DNA of 64,000 nucleotides from Nitrosomonas communis (GTDB lineage Bacteria; Pseudomonadota; Gammaproteobacteria; Burkholderiales; Nitrosomonadaceae): assembly GCF_001007935.1 (NCBI RefSeq), contig NZ_CP011451.1, positions 930,001 through 994,000 on the forward strand. Reading direction: 5' to 3'. Below the pieces are notes generated by a model. It had not been told where the DNA came from. It did not search any database and saw nothing but the letters and a program-made list of their open reading frames with translations. Below are positions 1 to 9,631 of the stretch, piece after piece; the stretch's first letter is position 1; each line of letters starts with the position of its first letter. A program made the translations under genes and the position numbers.

Positions 1-744
1 GGTTTTAGTCAAACGATTTCAAGACCGGATTTCAGAGAATTATCACCCGCGCCCTTTACCGATCTCAACACTAACACCGAAACAATCGGCAACCCTAATT
101 TACAGCAGACGGATGTGACTAATTATGATGTACGTTGGGAATATTATTTGTCACCCAGTGAAAATTTGATGGCTAGTTTTTTCTGGAAAGATTTAACCAA
201 CCCCATTGAGCTGGTGTCTTTGGCCGGAACAGCAGGTCTGCAGACATTTCAGAATGCTGACAAGGCTACGGTTTTCGGGTTTGAGCTGGAATTATTAAAA
301 CAGTTGGGTTTTCTGCATCCCTTGCTTAATAATTTTTATGCAGGCGCAAATTATACCTGGTCCGATTCCACGATTAAATTGAATGCAGAGAACCTGCAAG
401 CACAAACGACCAATAACCGGCCGTTACAAGGCCATTCAAAGCATATCTTTAATTTCCAGATCGGTTATGAAAATCCCGGCTGGAAAACACAGGCAACCTT
501 GCTATATAACATTGCTAGCGAACGAATTGTCGCTGCCGGATTACTGGGTGCGCCGGATAAATATGAACAGCCTTTTCATCAGCTGGATTTTGTTTTCAAT
601 CAGGCTGTCAACAAATGGCTTTCCATGCGTATGACTGCACAAAATCTGCTGGATGACGATGTGCTGGTCCTGCAGGGCGATGAGATCTCACGTCAGTTCC
701 GTCGGGGGCGTCAGTTTAATGTAGGGGTGCGTATTAATTTTTAA
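1..744 (+). CDS. TonB-dependent outer-membrane receptor, C-terminal part
   Basis: The reading frame is open from base 1, so this is the 3' end of a gene that starts outside the window. The visible 247 residues look like the last strands of a TonB-dependent receptor barrel: PDFRELSP near the start, the GNPNLQQTDVTNYD segment typical of these receptors, alternating polar and aromatic strands, and a terminal phenylalanine (VGVRINF). The protein should sit in the outer membrane and import a substrate with energy from TonB. The substrate cannot be told because the plug is missing. A secreted beta-helix-like protein follows 690 bases downstream on the same strand and may be its partner. Confidence 0.85.
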   Translation, partial: GFSQTISRPDFRELSPAPFTDLNTNTETIGNPNLQQTDVTNYDVRWEYYLSPSENLMASFFWKDLTNPIELVSLAGTAGLQTFQNADKATVFGFELELLKQLGFLHPLLNNFYAGANYTWSDSTIKLNAENLQAQTTNNRPLQGHSKHIFNFQIGYENPGWKTQATLLYNIASERIVAAGLLGAPDKYEQPFHQLDFVFNQAVNKWLSMRMTAQNLLDDDVLVLQGDEISRQFRRGRQFNVGVRINF

Positions 745-1290
745 TCTAAAACAAAATCCAGCTATTGATTCTTTTCAGCACAAGCTTAGAAGTTACAAAA
801 TTAATATATCGCTTCCTCTGATGCTCAGGCTATGCCACCTGGGTGTCATGTTTATTTAACCTGACAACTGTAACTGGATGGGGTGGGTCGGGTGAATGAG
901 AAAATTACTGAAATACCACGATTTGTTGTAGATTAGATTCTCCAATCAAGCAGTCAACTGCGGTTGTTAGATTGAAGGGTTATATTCAAATGCTTGCTAT
1001 CAGTATTCCTGACAGTTGACTATTTGTATGACACCTTCCCCTTCTTCATTATGGTTGATTTCCATGTTAATTGGATTGCAGAAATCACCGTTATATGAAA
1101 TTTCCTTATTAGTTCAATTATTTGTAAAAAATTTTACTTTTTACTCTTTACTGAAAAGCTAACGCTCCAAATTATGCAGGTAAGGAACAAATGAATTAAT
1201 TTATTTGCATGAAACACCCTTTATGTCATAGCAAAGTAACAATGTTGTCATATTAACTTGCTAAATTTGTTAAAGCAAAATGTTTAATCC
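745..1290. other. Intergenic region without a recognised gene
   Basis: About 550 AT-rich bases between the receptor gene and the structured leader of the next gene. I see no convincing ORF, tRNA or repeat. A promoter for the downstream gene probably lies in its last third, but no motif is clear enough to call. Confidence 0.5.
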
Positions 1291-1299
1291 TTCGGGTTC

Positions 1300-1433
1300 A
1301 CTTCCCTGTCCCCTCGGGCGTTAGAAACGGAAAGGCGGCTGCTCCGAGGGGAAAAAAACGGCGTAATCCCCTGCTACTTGCGGCGAGGATGGTCGTTTTT
1401 AGGTCGCCACAATTTTATTTTTGGAGATAATAA
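1300..1433 (+). promoter_or_regulatory. Structured 5' leader, candidate attenuator or unknown riboswitch
   Basis: The leader holds a GC-rich stem with eight paired bases, CCCCTCGG (1310-1317) with CCGAGGGG (1344-1351). Further 3', AAAAACG (1354-1360) can pair with CGTTTTT (1394-1400), and GGCGA (1382-1386) can pair with TCGCC (1404-1408). The last two pairings interleave and would exclude each other, as in an RNA switch. A ribosome binding site (GGAG, 1423-1426) follows. I do not recognise a known riboswitch core in it. The pairings are read from the sequence; a regulatory role is inference. Confidence 0.4.
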
Positions 1434-3035
1434 ATGGTAAGGTTTGAGAATAAGCGGGCAGAATTGGCAATAGCCGCAGCATTTCTGTTAGGTATGGTTG
1501 CATCAAATAGTCATGCGGCAACAGCTAGCTTTGATCCTGCGACGGGTGTGGTTGACTTTCCTGTAGTGGAAGTTTTAGATGGCGCAACATCCTCTTTTTA
1601 TAGCGCGAAACTGCAAGTCACTGATAATGAGCTACAACTGATAGCTGCTGACGTTATATCACCTGCAAAGGGACAACAGCGTGTTGTATTTGATTCTGCA
1701 ACAGCGGCTGTACATGTACCATCTGTCGTCGTGGGTGCGGAAGAGTTTTATGCTAAGCTGCAGTTAGTACCTGGATCAGAACCTTTACGTTTTACCGTCG
1801 CACAATTGGTGAGCAATAATTTTCAAGGCTGTCCTTCTTTTTCCACACCTGGACCTAACCAGGGATCCTGTGTTTTAAGTGGTGAAATCAAGCAAGATAT
1901 CACCTTGACTAAAAATACTCAGTGGATTTTATCAGGCGGCGTTTTTATCGGTGGCAATAATACTGACAGCGCTACATTAACCATTAATCCAGGCACAAAA
2001 ATTTTTGGTCAACAGGGAGCTGATTTCTTGTGGATCAGACGCGGTTCAAAAATCATGGCTGAAGGAACACCGGATAATCCTATTGTCATAAGCGGTCCGT
2101 TACAGCAGAGTGGAGGCGAATGGGGCGGTTTGGTACTTGCCGGGAATGCCCCAGTGAACGGTTGTAATGAAGGTGTTAATCCTTGCGAAATTCCTTTTGA
2201 AGCTATTACTTCAGAATTTTTTGGCGGCAATAATCCTGAAGATAACAGTGGTGTAATCAAGTATACACAAATTCTTTTTGCCGGCTTTGCCGTGCGCCCA
2301 AATGAAGAATTGAATGGATTAACACTCAATGGTGTCGGTTCAGGTACAGTAATTGATTTTGTTCAAGTCCATAAAGGTTTGGATGACGGTGTTGAAATGT
2401 TTGGCGGTACAGCACAGATGAAGCATCTGGTACTGACTGAAATTGAAGATGACAGCCTGGATTGGGGAAGCGGATGGAGAGGACGCGCGCAATTCGTACT
2501 GATAAAACAATCTGCTAATGATGGCGACCGTGGTGTCGAAGCAGATAACAACGAAGTCAATAATGATAGCTTACCCCGCGCAAAACCAATTCTTTCGAAT
2601 ATAACCATGCTTGGCGCCCCTGTTGCCACTGAAGGCTTTCTATTACGCCGAGGCACGGGTGCGAATATATGGAATACTGTTGTGACGGGCTTTCCTGTGT
2701 GCATAACCATCGATGGGGGAGCCACTTTTCAAAATGCAGGAACTCCAGGCAATCTAAGTGGTGAATTAACGATGGTTAATTCTTTTGTAAATTGCGCTAC
2801 TAACTTTAAAGATGGTGTAGATGCGACGTTCTCTGTCGCAGACTGGTTTAATTCCCAAGCTGGAAACAAAACTGAAGATCCGCTCCTGAATGGCTATTTA
2901 CCCGCAACAGGCTCCCCTCTGACATTGGGCGGTGCAGCAGTAAATGATCCATTCTTTGATACTGTTGATTATGTAGGTGCATTCAAAGATGCCAATGATG
3001 ACTGGACACAGGAATGGACTTTTAATTTTAACTAG
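1434..3035 (+). CDS. Secreted beta-helix-like protein, function unknown
   Basis: 533 residues starting with a clear Sec signal peptide (basic start, hydrophobic AIAAAFLLGMVAS, probable cleavage after SHA near residue 28). From about residue 130 the chain has short repeated strand-turn units such as LTINPGTKIFGQ and FLWIRRGSKIMAEGTPDNPIVISG, typical of a parallel beta-helix on the cell surface or in the medium. Two cysteine pairs (near 134/147 and 245/251) could form disulfides. The start is supported by GGAG eight bases upstream. It follows a TonB-dependent receptor and a structured leader, so a role in capturing a nutrient for that receptor is possible but unproven. Confidence 0.75.
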   Translation: MVRFENKRAELAIAAAFLLGMVASNSHAATASFDPATGVVDFPVVEVLDGATSSFYSAKLQVTDNELQLIAADVISPAKGQQRVVFDSATAAVHVPSVVVGAEEFYAKLQLVPGSEPLRFTVAQLVSNNFQGCPSFSTPGPNQGSCVLSGEIKQDITLTKNTQWILSGGVFIGGNNTDSATLTINPGTKIFGQQGADFLWIRRGSKIMAEGTPDNPIVISGPLQQSGGEWGGLVLAGNAPVNGCNEGVNPCEIPFEAITSEFFGGNNPEDNSGVIKYTQILFAGFAVRPNEELNGLTLNGVGSGTVIDFVQVHKGLDDGVEMFGGTAQMKHLVLTEIEDDSLDWGSGWRGRAQFVLIKQSANDGDRGVEADNNEVNNDSLPRAKPILSNITMLGAPVATEGFLLRRGTGANIWNTVVTGFPVCITIDGGATFQNAGTPGNLSGELTMVNSFVNCATNFKDGVDATFSVADWFNSQAGNKTEDPLLNGYLPATGSPLTLGGAAVNDPFFDTVDYVGAFKDANDDWTQEWTFNFN

Positions 3036-3079
3036 GCTGTTTAGAGAGCTTCTTTAAAGTATTCTAGTTGTATTGAATA

Positions 3080-3127
3080 AATAAACAATCGCTGGGTTGC
3101 CTCCATCGGCACCAGCGATTGTTTATT
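3080..3127. terminator. Bidirectional intrinsic terminator
   Basis: A 16-bp perfect stem, arms 3080-3095 and 3112-3127 (AATAAACAATCGCTGG and its complement), with a 16-base loop. It is T-rich on the exit side in both directions and lies between the convergent beta-helix gene and the end of the cobalamin operon. It can stop transcription from both sides. Confidence 0.8.
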
Positions 3128-3227
3128 CCATTTCTAAATCAAAACTGACTTTGTCGACTTCACCTTGCCGTATTATTGATACTGTCAGCGGCTCACCTTC
3201 GCGTCATTTTTGATTTGGAAATAGAAT
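3125..3227 (+). repeat. 103-bp terminal-inverted-repeat element, copy A
   Basis: Reference copy of a dispersed family. The ends are inverted repeats of about 25 bp (ATTCCATTTCTAAATCAAAA at the left, its near complement at the right, 22 of 25 matching). The core includes GTATTATTGATACTGTC and CTCACCTTCGCG. It directly abuts the terminator above. It is too short to encode a transposase, so it resembles a MITE. Confidence 0.85.
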
Positions 3228-3287
3228 GACTTTCTTCCTTCCCTTCTCCAATTTGTTATATGCATGTTTTAAATGCTATTGATGGAA

Positions 3288-4037
3288 TCAAGCATTAATC
3301 GGTACCAACAAAGCAGCTGTCAATAGCACATTGGTTTCAGTTATCTCAATCAATGCCCCGGCGGTATCCCCTGTCGTGCCATGGATGCGCTGTATCATCA
3401 TAAAGCGCACGACTAAAAATGTCAGAATTGTCGTAAGGATTAGCCAGAAATAATCAAGACCTGTCATTAGAAACAGAAGAAGGGGGCTAACAGTAATGAC
3501 AAAAATACTCAATTTACGAGGTAGATGAGTGGAGAGGGATGTACCCAGCCCATGACGACGTACATACGGTGTGGTTAAAAACAAAAGTGGAATCAGTGTT
3601 CTGGCCAAGATAGTCGCATATAAAAGGACCATCCAATTCTGCATAATAAACAAACTATGCAGTGTAACAAATTTGAGCAGCAGCACTAATAGGATGGCTA
3701 TTACTCCCATTGGACCACAGTTGGGGTCTTTCATGATGGCCAAGGTTTTTTCTGTATCTCCCATGCCACCCACCCAGGCATCGGCACTGTCAGCCACACC
3801 ATCCAGATGCAATCCCCCGGTGAGCGCAATCCAGCCAGTAAGCAGCAAAGCAGCCACCACTAGTGGTGGCGCGTCACGCAACAGCCAGCCCAATGTGATC
3901 AGCAATGTACCGATCATCAAGCCAACCAGTGGATAAAATAGCAAGGAATAGCCTACAGTTTTCTCACTGGGTAGTGAGAACAGCGGTACCGGCAAGCGGG
4001 TAAGAAATTGTAATGCGACCAGAAAGGGTTTGATCAC
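3288..4037 (-). CDS. cobS: Adenosylcobinamide-GDP ribazoletransferase
   Basis: 249 residues, a polytopic membrane protein that joins adenosylcobinamide-GDP and alpha-ribazole (phosphate) to make adenosylcobalamin (phosphate), the last assembly step. It shows the family hallmarks: N-terminal FLTRLP, GGLHLDGVADSADA near residue 75, and GPMGV near 110. Several hydrophobic spans follow. It starts at GTG overlapping the TGA of cobC (GTGA), so translation is probably coupled. It is the last gene of the riboswitch-led operon, just before a terminator-repeat cluster. Confidence 0.93.
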   Translation of the reverse strand: MIKPFLVALQFLTRLPVPLFSLPSEKTVGYSLLFYPLVGLMIGTLLITLGWLLRDAPPLVVAALLLTGWIALTGGLHLDGVADSADAWVGGMGDTEKTLAIMKDPNCGPMGVIAILLVLLLKFVTLHSLFIMQNWMVLLYATILARTLIPLLFLTTPYVRRHGLGTSLSTHLPRKLSIFVITVSPLLLFLMTGLDYFWLILTTILTFLVVRFMMIQRIHGTTGDTAGALIEITETNVLLTAALLVPINA

Positions 4038-4639
4038 TCTGGCTTATCGCTCTTGAGTGTGAGCCGGTAGCTATTTTCATGCCATTCCGTCTCAACAGTT
4101 CGCATGGCTGCATAGGGCACGTCAAAATTCAGCAGTTGCTGCAGCGATTGCTGGCGGAGATGACACAGCAGAATACGCATGACTCCACTGTGAGTAATCA
4201 GCAGGATATTCTGATTAGCAAACCGGGTGTGAATGTCATGCCATGCTGTTAGCACGCGCGCTTTGAAATCCAGTAAATGTTCTGCCTGCGGAGGCGGATT
4301 ATCTAATGGATTCTGCCAGAAGCGGACAAGTGCTTCAGCATCAATCTGCATCAGCTCAGCTGCGGTACGTCCTTCCCATTCGCCGAAATGGATTTCTTGC
4401 AGACGTGCGTCCTGTGTGAGTGGAATAGCGTAGCGTTCTGACAGCGCCTGAGCAAAATGCGCACAGCGCTTCAGGGGAGAGGTAATGATATGTTTCCAAT
4501 GCCTCGGAGTTTGCTCAACACGCATCCACATCTGCTGCCAACCTGCTTCGGTCAAAGCATGATCAGTACTGCCACAAAACCGTCCACCATGGCCAGTGTC
4601 ACCATGCCTGAGCAGATCAATAAACGCCATAGAAGTCAT
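4034..4639 (-). CDS. cobC: Alpha-ribazole phosphatase, histidine phosphatase family
   Basis: 201 residues with the phosphoglycerate-mutase-like signature LLRHGDTG near the N terminus (catalytic His), SPLKRCAHFA, an HFGEWEG block and the second catalytic His in LITHSGVMR. In this operon the role fits removal of phosphate from alpha-ribazole-5'-phosphate or cobalamin-5'-phosphate in nucleotide loop assembly. An alternative start lies three codons downstream (MAFIDL). It begins 12 bases after cobT and overlaps cobS at its end. Confidence 0.88.
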   Translation of the reverse strand: MTSMAFIDLLRHGDTGHGGRFCGSTDHALTEAGWQQMWMRVEQTPRHWKHIITSPLKRCAHFAQALSERYAIPLTQDARLQEIHFGEWEGRTAAELMQIDAEALVRFWQNPLDNPPPQAEHLLDFKARVLTAWHDIHTRFANQNILLITHSGVMRILLCHLRQQSLQQLLNFDVPYAAMRTVETEWHENSYRLTLKSDKPE

Positions 4640-4651
4640 GCGATTATTTTA

Positions 4652-5719
4652 TTATTGTGTTTTGGTCGAAACGTGAGCCGCAGAAAACGTCGCCATTTCA
4701 TTGTGCAAGCGACAGGCCATGCGCAGCAGATTGACCGCCACGGCCGCACCACTACCTTCTCCCAAACGCATAGCCAAATCAAACAAAGGGGTAGCTTGGA
4801 GTGCTTTGAGCACATGAGCATGGCCGGATTCGGCGGACTGATGTGCATAAATAAACCAATTTCTACTCCCCAGGCAAATCCGCTCGGCAGTAAGCGCTGC
4901 TACGGTGCTGATAAACCCATCTATCAGCAGTGGCAGACCAAGTTGAGCACCACGGATATAGGCACCCGTTAGGGCAGCGATCTCGAATCCTCCGACACGG
5001 CGTAATGCTTCCAAAGGTGAATGCGTATGGCAACGATGCAATGTTAATGCCCGTTCTATTACATTAATTTTATGACTAATTCCTTTGCTGTCCAGCCCGC
5101 TACCTGCTCCGGCCAGTTGGGCAGGAGGTGCATTCAGCAACAGGCAGGCAAGCGCAGTCGCACTGGTAGTATTGCCGATGCCCATCTCCCCTGCTATCAA
5201 TAACTGTCGATTGTTAGCCTGTGCTTGTTCAACGCTGGCACGGCCTGTATTGAGGGCTGCAGCCAGCTGATCCTCACTCATCGCAGCTGTGTGCACAAAA
5301 TTGGCGGTACCGGCTCCGAGGTGATAGTGCTTGATATTGCTCAGCGTATCAGTTGAATGCAGGGTACCAAGATTGATGATTTCCAGCTGCGCACCAAGAG
5401 TGCGTGCCAGCACATTAATCGCCGCACCACCTGCAGCAAAGTTTTTGATCATCTCAGTGGTAACGGATTGCGGAAAAGCAGAAATATTCTCAGTAGCAAC
5501 GCCATGGTCAGCCGCAAAAATCGTAATCTGCACCTGGTCGACGCAGGGATGTAAGGTATGTTGCAACGCAGCGAGCTGGACTGCGATCTCTTCCAGACGG
5601 CCAAGCGCACCCGGTGGTTTAGTCAGCTGCATCTGATGCTGTAGCGCTGCCTGACGAATTTGTTCATTCGGCATCGCTGGTGCTATCTTGAGCCAATCGA
5701 GGGGAATATTTTTTTTCAC
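4652..5719 (-). CDS. cobT: Nicotinate-nucleotide-dimethylbenzimidazole phosphoribosyltransferase
   Basis: 355 residues, usual length for CobT, the enzyme that activates 5,6-dimethylbenzimidazole to alpha-ribazole phosphate. Visible signatures are LTKPPGALGRLEE near residue 35, FAADHGV, GEMGIGNTTSA, and the C-terminal LGEGSGAA with the catalytic glutamate. It starts at GTG overlapping the cobU stop (GTGA). The substrate base can be supplied by BluB, encoded in the same operon. Confidence 0.94.
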   Translation of the reverse strand: MKKNIPLDWLKIAPAMPNEQIRQAALQHQMQLTKPPGALGRLEEIAVQLAALQHTLHPCVDQVQITIFAADHGVATENISAFPQSVTTEMIKNFAAGGAAINVLARTLGAQLEIINLGTLHSTDTLSNIKHYHLGAGTANFVHTAAMSEDQLAAALNTGRASVEQAQANNRQLLIAGEMGIGNTTSATALACLLLNAPPAQLAGAGSGLDSKGISHKINVIERALTLHRCHTHSPLEALRRVGGFEIAALTGAYIRGAQLGLPLLIDGFISTVAALTAERICLGSRNWFIYAHQSAESGHAHVLKALQATPLFDLAMRLGEGSGAAVAVNLLRMACRLHNEMATFSAAHVSTKTQ

Positions 5720-6243
5720 GAGCTTCCCTTAAGATAATGCGGCAGACCGGCCACTGTCAGAATCACCTGTTCGCATTGCCGGGCAATCAGTTGATGCAGT
5801 TTACCTGCTTCATCGCAGTAGCGGCGGCTTAATTCACCCATGGGGATCACTCCCATGTTGGTTTCGTTACTGACCAGAATAATACGTCCAGGTAGAGTTG
5901 GCAGAACAGAGAGAAATGCTGCATATTCACGCTCAAACACAGTGCTATCCTGATGCAGCAGCAGATTGGTCAGCCACAGCGTCAGGCAGTCGACCAGCAG
6001 GCAGTGATTTTCTGCTGCCTGTTGACTGAGTACTGCCGCCAGTTGCAAGGGTTCTTCCATCACTTGCCAGTGAGCAGGACGATTGGCCCGATGCAATTCA
6101 ATGCGTGCCTGCATTTCAGCATCTTCAATAGTAGCCGTCGCGATATAGATTACTGGCAAATGGCTCTGGATTGCCAGACGTTCTGCCAGCCGACTCTTAC
6201 CAGAGCGTACACCACCTAGAATTAATGTTTTGCTGTTAGTCAT
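5716..6243 (-). CDS. cobU: Adenosylcobinamide kinase / adenosylcobinamide-phosphate guanylyltransferase
   Basis: 175 residues from the ATG at 6243, which overlaps the TGA of cobQ (ATGA) and gives the canonical N terminus [11 protein letters not shown], a P-loop. The longer frame upstream lies inside cobQ and is unlikely to be translated. NRPAHW matches the conserved RPxxW element, and [11 protein letters not shown] and [11 protein letters not shown] are further CobU motifs. The enzyme phosphorylates adenosylcobinamide and adds GMP, feeding CobS. Confidence 0.93.
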   Translation of the reverse strand: MTNSKTLILGGVRSGKSRLAERLAIQSHLPVIYIATATIEDAEMQARIELHRANRPAHWQVMEEPLQLAAVLSQQAAENHCLLVDCLTLWLTNLLLHQDSTVFEREYAAFLSVLPTLPGRIILVSNETNMGVIPMGELSRRYCDEAGKLHQLIARQCEQVILTVAGLPHYLKGSS

Positions 6244-7721
6244 GCGGATGAGCCTTGCAAATTGAGTAATTGATAAAGCTGCTTGGTATCCAGGCACTGT
6301 TCAATGCTATCCGCCAGCCGGTTAAAGACTGCCTCACATATGGCATGATAATTGGATGATTGATGGTTATCTTTCAGGCCAGCCCAGTTCAATAACGCCG
6401 CGCATGCCTCAGCAGATTCAAACAGGCCATGCAGATAACTGCCCATAATCAACCCATCTTCACTCATGGCGCCATCTGTATTCTCTGCCAAATAGATTGC
6501 CGGTGGATAGCTTTTCTGGAAGGTAGTTACGCCGCAATGGATTTCATAACCGATCACAGTTGCGCTTTGATAGACCAGTGTGCCTTGCACATTGCGCAAT
6601 AACTTGTCAGGTTGTAATGTGGTACTCATCTCAAAAAAAGCCATCCCCTGTGTACTGCCAGCCTCCCCTTCCAGTCCGTCGGGATCATGGATCCTTTCTC
6701 CCAGCATCTGAAAACCGCCGCAGATACCGATCAGCTTGCCGCCATAGCGCAAATGTCGCCGGATAACATGTTCCCAACCTTGTTGGCGCAACCATTCCAG
6801 ATCAGCACGTACGCTTTTGGAGCCAGGCAGAATAATCAAATCTGCCGGTGGAATCGTTTCGCCTGGGCCGATAAATTGCAACTTGACCTGCGGATGCAAG
6901 CGCAGTGGATCAAAATCGGTATGGTTGCTGATACGTGGCAGTGCCGGCACGATGATTCGCAGATATTCATGCTGAGTCGGTGCAATCAAGCCAGCTGTTT
7001 GCGGCAACGCATCTTCAGCTTCAAGATGTAACCCTTGAAAATAAGGCAACACCCCCAATACCGGCTTACCGGTATATTGTTCCAGCCAATCCAGCCCGGG
7101 CTGCAATAAGGCCATATCTCCGCGAAAGCGGTTAATAACAAACCCTTTGATGCGCGCCTGCTCACTCTCACTCAGTAGTGCGAGCGTGCCAACCAGATGC
7201 GCAAACACACCGCCTCGGTCAATATCCGCAATGAGAATTACCGGGCAGTCGACCGCTTCGGCGAACCCCATATTGGCAATATCATTGGTGCGCAGATTAA
7301 TTTCTGCTGGAGAACCGGCTCCTTCCACGATGATCCTCTCGTACTGTGCAGCCAAGCGCGCATGGGATTCGAGCACAGCGTTCAGTGCAATCGTTTTGTA
7401 GTTGTGAAAACCGCAAGCATCCATATTGGCCATCGCATGGCCGTGAATGATAATTTGTGCATTTTTATCCGTGTTAGGTTTCAATAAGACCGGATTCATA
7501 TCGGTATGCGGTGCCAAACCGGCGGCCCATGCCTGTACCGCCTGCGCGCGGCCAATTTCCCCACCATTACTGCTGACTACACTATTCAGCGCCATATTCT
7601 GCGGCTTGAAAGGTGCCACGCGGATACCCTGGCGCGACAGCCAGCGGCACAAAGCGGTGACCAGCATGCTTTTGCCAGCATCCGAAGTGGTTCCCTGAAT
7701 CATCAATGTTTGTGCGTTCAT
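6240..7721 (-). CDS. cobQ: Cobyric acid synthase
   Basis: 493 residues. An N-terminal ATP-binding domain (P-loop GTTSDAGKS at about residue 10, KPQNMALNS) is followed by a class-I glutamine amidotransferase domain with nucleophile [10 protein letters not shown] near residue 335 and histidine in GSYLHGLFE. It amidates positions b, d, e and g of adenosylcobyrinic acid a,c-diamide. Length and domain order are normal. It overlaps cobU by four bases. Confidence 0.94.
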   Translation of the reverse strand: MNAQTLMIQGTTSDAGKSMLVTALCRWLSRQGIRVAPFKPQNMALNSVVSSNGGEIGRAQAVQAWAAGLAPHTDMNPVLLKPNTDKNAQIIIHGHAMANMDACGFHNYKTIALNAVLESHARLAAQYERIIVEGAGSPAEINLRTNDIANMGFAEAVDCPVILIADIDRGGVFAHLVGTLALLSESEQARIKGFVINRFRGDMALLQPGLDWLEQYTGKPVLGVLPYFQGLHLEAEDALPQTAGLIAPTQHEYLRIIVPALPRISNHTDFDPLRLHPQVKLQFIGPGETIPPADLIILPGSKSVRADLEWLRQQGWEHVIRRHLRYGGKLIGICGGFQMLGERIHDPDGLEGEAGSTQGMAFFEMSTTLQPDKLLRNVQGTLVYQSATVIGYEIHCGVTTFQKSYPPAIYLAENTDGAMSEDGLIMGSYLHGLFESAEACAALLNWAGLKDNHQSSNYHAICEAVFNRLADSIEQCLDTKQLYQLLNLQGSSA

Positions 7722-7731
7722 AGAGGTGCTG

Positions 7732-8742
7732 TTAAATTTGAGCCAGTGCTCTGTCCAGCCGTTGCCATCCAGCTTCAGTAGTGGGCAGACCGAAACGCAG
7801 ACTGCTTGGCTCAGTAAAGAGTCGAGTCAGGATACCCTGGCAGGCGAGTTTCTCAAAGATATCACTCGCTTTTGCTGAACATACCCATTGAAAAAAGGCG
7901 CTACCTCCGTGTGGGGTGAGATGATGCTGGCTTAATAATGAATATAAGCGTCGACTATCCTGCAACAGTCGCTGGCGGGTTTTTTCCTGCCAGTTTTTAT
8001 CCTGCAGCGCTTGTATGGCCATCCAGCGTGCCGGTCCGTTCACTGTCCAGGGGCCAAGCAGGTTATTCAGTGCTATTAATAATTGCGGGTGGGCACAGAC
8101 AAAGCCTACGCGTGCACCCGCCAAGCCAAAGAATTTACCTAAAGAGCGCAATACAATCAGACCAGGCTTCGTCGTATGAGAGGCAATACTCAATTCCGGT
8201 GTGGCATCGATAAAGGCTTCATCCACGATTAACCAGCCGCCACGTTGCGCTAGTTGAGCATGCCAGTTGAGTAGCTGGCTGATTGGAAAGGTGACACCTG
8301 TCGGATTGTTCGGGTGGATAATAATCAGGACATCCGTATCGAGTAAAACTGCATCTATCTGCTCAGGTGATACCGCCGAGACCGTATGATGATTGCGTTT
8401 CCATGCGTGGGCATGTTCCGCATAGCCGGGGTTCAGCACGCTGACACGGGAAGGTGCGCGCAGTTGTGGCAATGACTGGATAGCCGCTTGTGAACCTGCC
8501 ACTGGCAAGAGAAAACCTGCTCCATAATAGCGACTGGCCGCAGCATTCAGTTCATCCTCCTCTTCTGGTAATCGCGTCCAGCTGGATGCAGGCGGTGTTC
8601 TAACAGGCCAGCCATTGGAATTGAGGCCAGTTGAAAGATCAAGCCAATTTTCCAATGGGATAGCAAAGTGCGTCGCTGCCGCGCGTAGTCGCCCGCCATG
8701 ATGCAATGGGCCATGGTGATTATGTTGCTGCCAGGCGTCCAA
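7732..8742 (-). CDS. cobD: L-threonine-O-3-phosphate decarboxylase-like aminotransferase (CobC/CobD type)
   Basis: 336 residues of the PLP-dependent class I/II aminotransferase fold. Motifs include HGGRLRAAA and WLDLSTGLN at the start, [15 protein letters not shown], and [17 protein letters not shown] with the probable PLP lysine. In cobalamin clusters this enzyme makes (R)-1-amino-2-propanol phosphate for CbiB. The start is a TTG that overlaps cbiB by 23 bases; no better start keeps HGGRLRAAA intact. Naming differs between species (cobC in Pseudomonas, cobD in Salmonella). Confidence 0.88.
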   Translation of the reverse strand: MDAWQQHNHHGPLHHGGRLRAAATHFAIPLENWLDLSTGLNSNGWPVRTPPASSWTRLPEEEDELNAAASRYYGAGFLLPVAGSQAAIQSLPQLRAPSRVSVLNPGYAEHAHAWKRNHHTVSAVSPEQIDAVLLDTDVLIIIHPNNPTGVTFPISQLLNWHAQLAQRGGWLIVDEAFIDATPELSIASHTTKPGLIVLRSLGKFFGLAGARVGFVCAHPQLLIALNNLLGPWTVNGPARWMAIQALQDKNWQEKTRQRLLQDSRRLYSLLSQHHLTPHGGSAFFQWVCSAKASDIFEKLACQGILTRLFTEPSSLRFGLPTTEAGWQRLDRALAQI

Positions 8743-9631
8743 GAAACCATTCTCCTGCGCAGATAATAAGCAGCCAGAGGATTAATGCGCGTTTGATCAA
8801 GGCTAATGCGCGGTCAATATCGCGGATCTCAGGCTTCTGTCCTGTTCCCAAAAGAGGGCGGGCTTCCAATTTGCCGTGATAGCAGGCAGGTCCACCGAGT
8901 GAAAGACTGAGACTACCTGCGCCTGCCGCCATGACTGGCCCTGCATTAGGACTTTTCCAGATGGTTCCCTGAGTGCGCCAACATATCAGGGCATGACGTG
9001 CTTGGCCAGTTAGCGCATAGCTGAGAGCAGTCAGCCGAGCCGGAATGAAATTCAAGTAATCATCCAGTCGCGCTGCTGCCCAACCAAAATGATGGTAGCG
9101 CTCATTGCGATAACCCCACATGGCATCCAATGTATTGATCAGGCGATAGGCAATAACACCAGGAGCACCGGCCAAGACAAACCAGAAAATGGCGCCAAAG
9201 ATGGCATCATTGCCATTCTCCAAAACGGACTCAATAGTTGCTTGCGTGACAGCAACATGATTCAGCTCAGCTGTATCGCGGCTCACCAACAAGCCTACCT
9301 GTTGGCGTGCAGCTACCAGATTATCTGCCAACAAAGCATGCTCTACCCTTTTGGCATGTGTACCCAGGCTATTCCAGCCAATCGCTAGATACAACACGAG
9401 CACATCGATAACAACATGCCAGGGAGTAAAATCAATCCATGCCGTAAGCAAGATCAAGGGGGCAACCAACAACAGCACAGCCATGCTGCCATGCATCCTG
9501 GTGTCTGCGTAAAAATAGCGTTCAGTCAATTCTGCTAACTTGCCAAACCCTACCAATGGATGGAACCGACGAGGCTCTCCCAGCCATGCGTCCAGTAGCA
9601 ATGCAATCAGAACAACCAGAAAGGTGCTCAT
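8720..9631 (-). CDS. cbiB: Adenosylcobinamide-phosphate synthase
   Basis: 303 residues, an integral membrane protein that attaches aminopropanol (phosphate) to adenosylcobyric acid. Family features are the N-terminal LLLDAWLGEPRRFHPLVGFG, RDTAELN, ENGNDAIFGAIFW and the YRLINTLDAMWGYRNERY block. Three or four hydrophobic spans are evident. The ATG overlaps the bluB stop (ATGA). Also called cobD in Pseudomonas nomenclature. Confidence 0.92.
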   Translation of the reverse strand: MSTFLVVLIALLLDAWLGEPRRFHPLVGFGKLAELTERYFYADTRMHGSMAVLLLVAPLILLTAWIDFTPWHVVIDVLVLYLAIGWNSLGTHAKRVEHALLADNLVAARQQVGLLVSRDTAELNHVAVTQATIESVLENGNDAIFGAIFWFVLAGAPGVIAYRLINTLDAMWGYRNERYHHFGWAAARLDDYLNFIPARLTALSYALTGQARHALICWRTQGTIWKSPNAGPVMAAGAGSLSLSLGGPACYHGKLEARPLLGTGQKPEIRDIDRALALIKRALILWLLIICAGEWFLGRLAAT

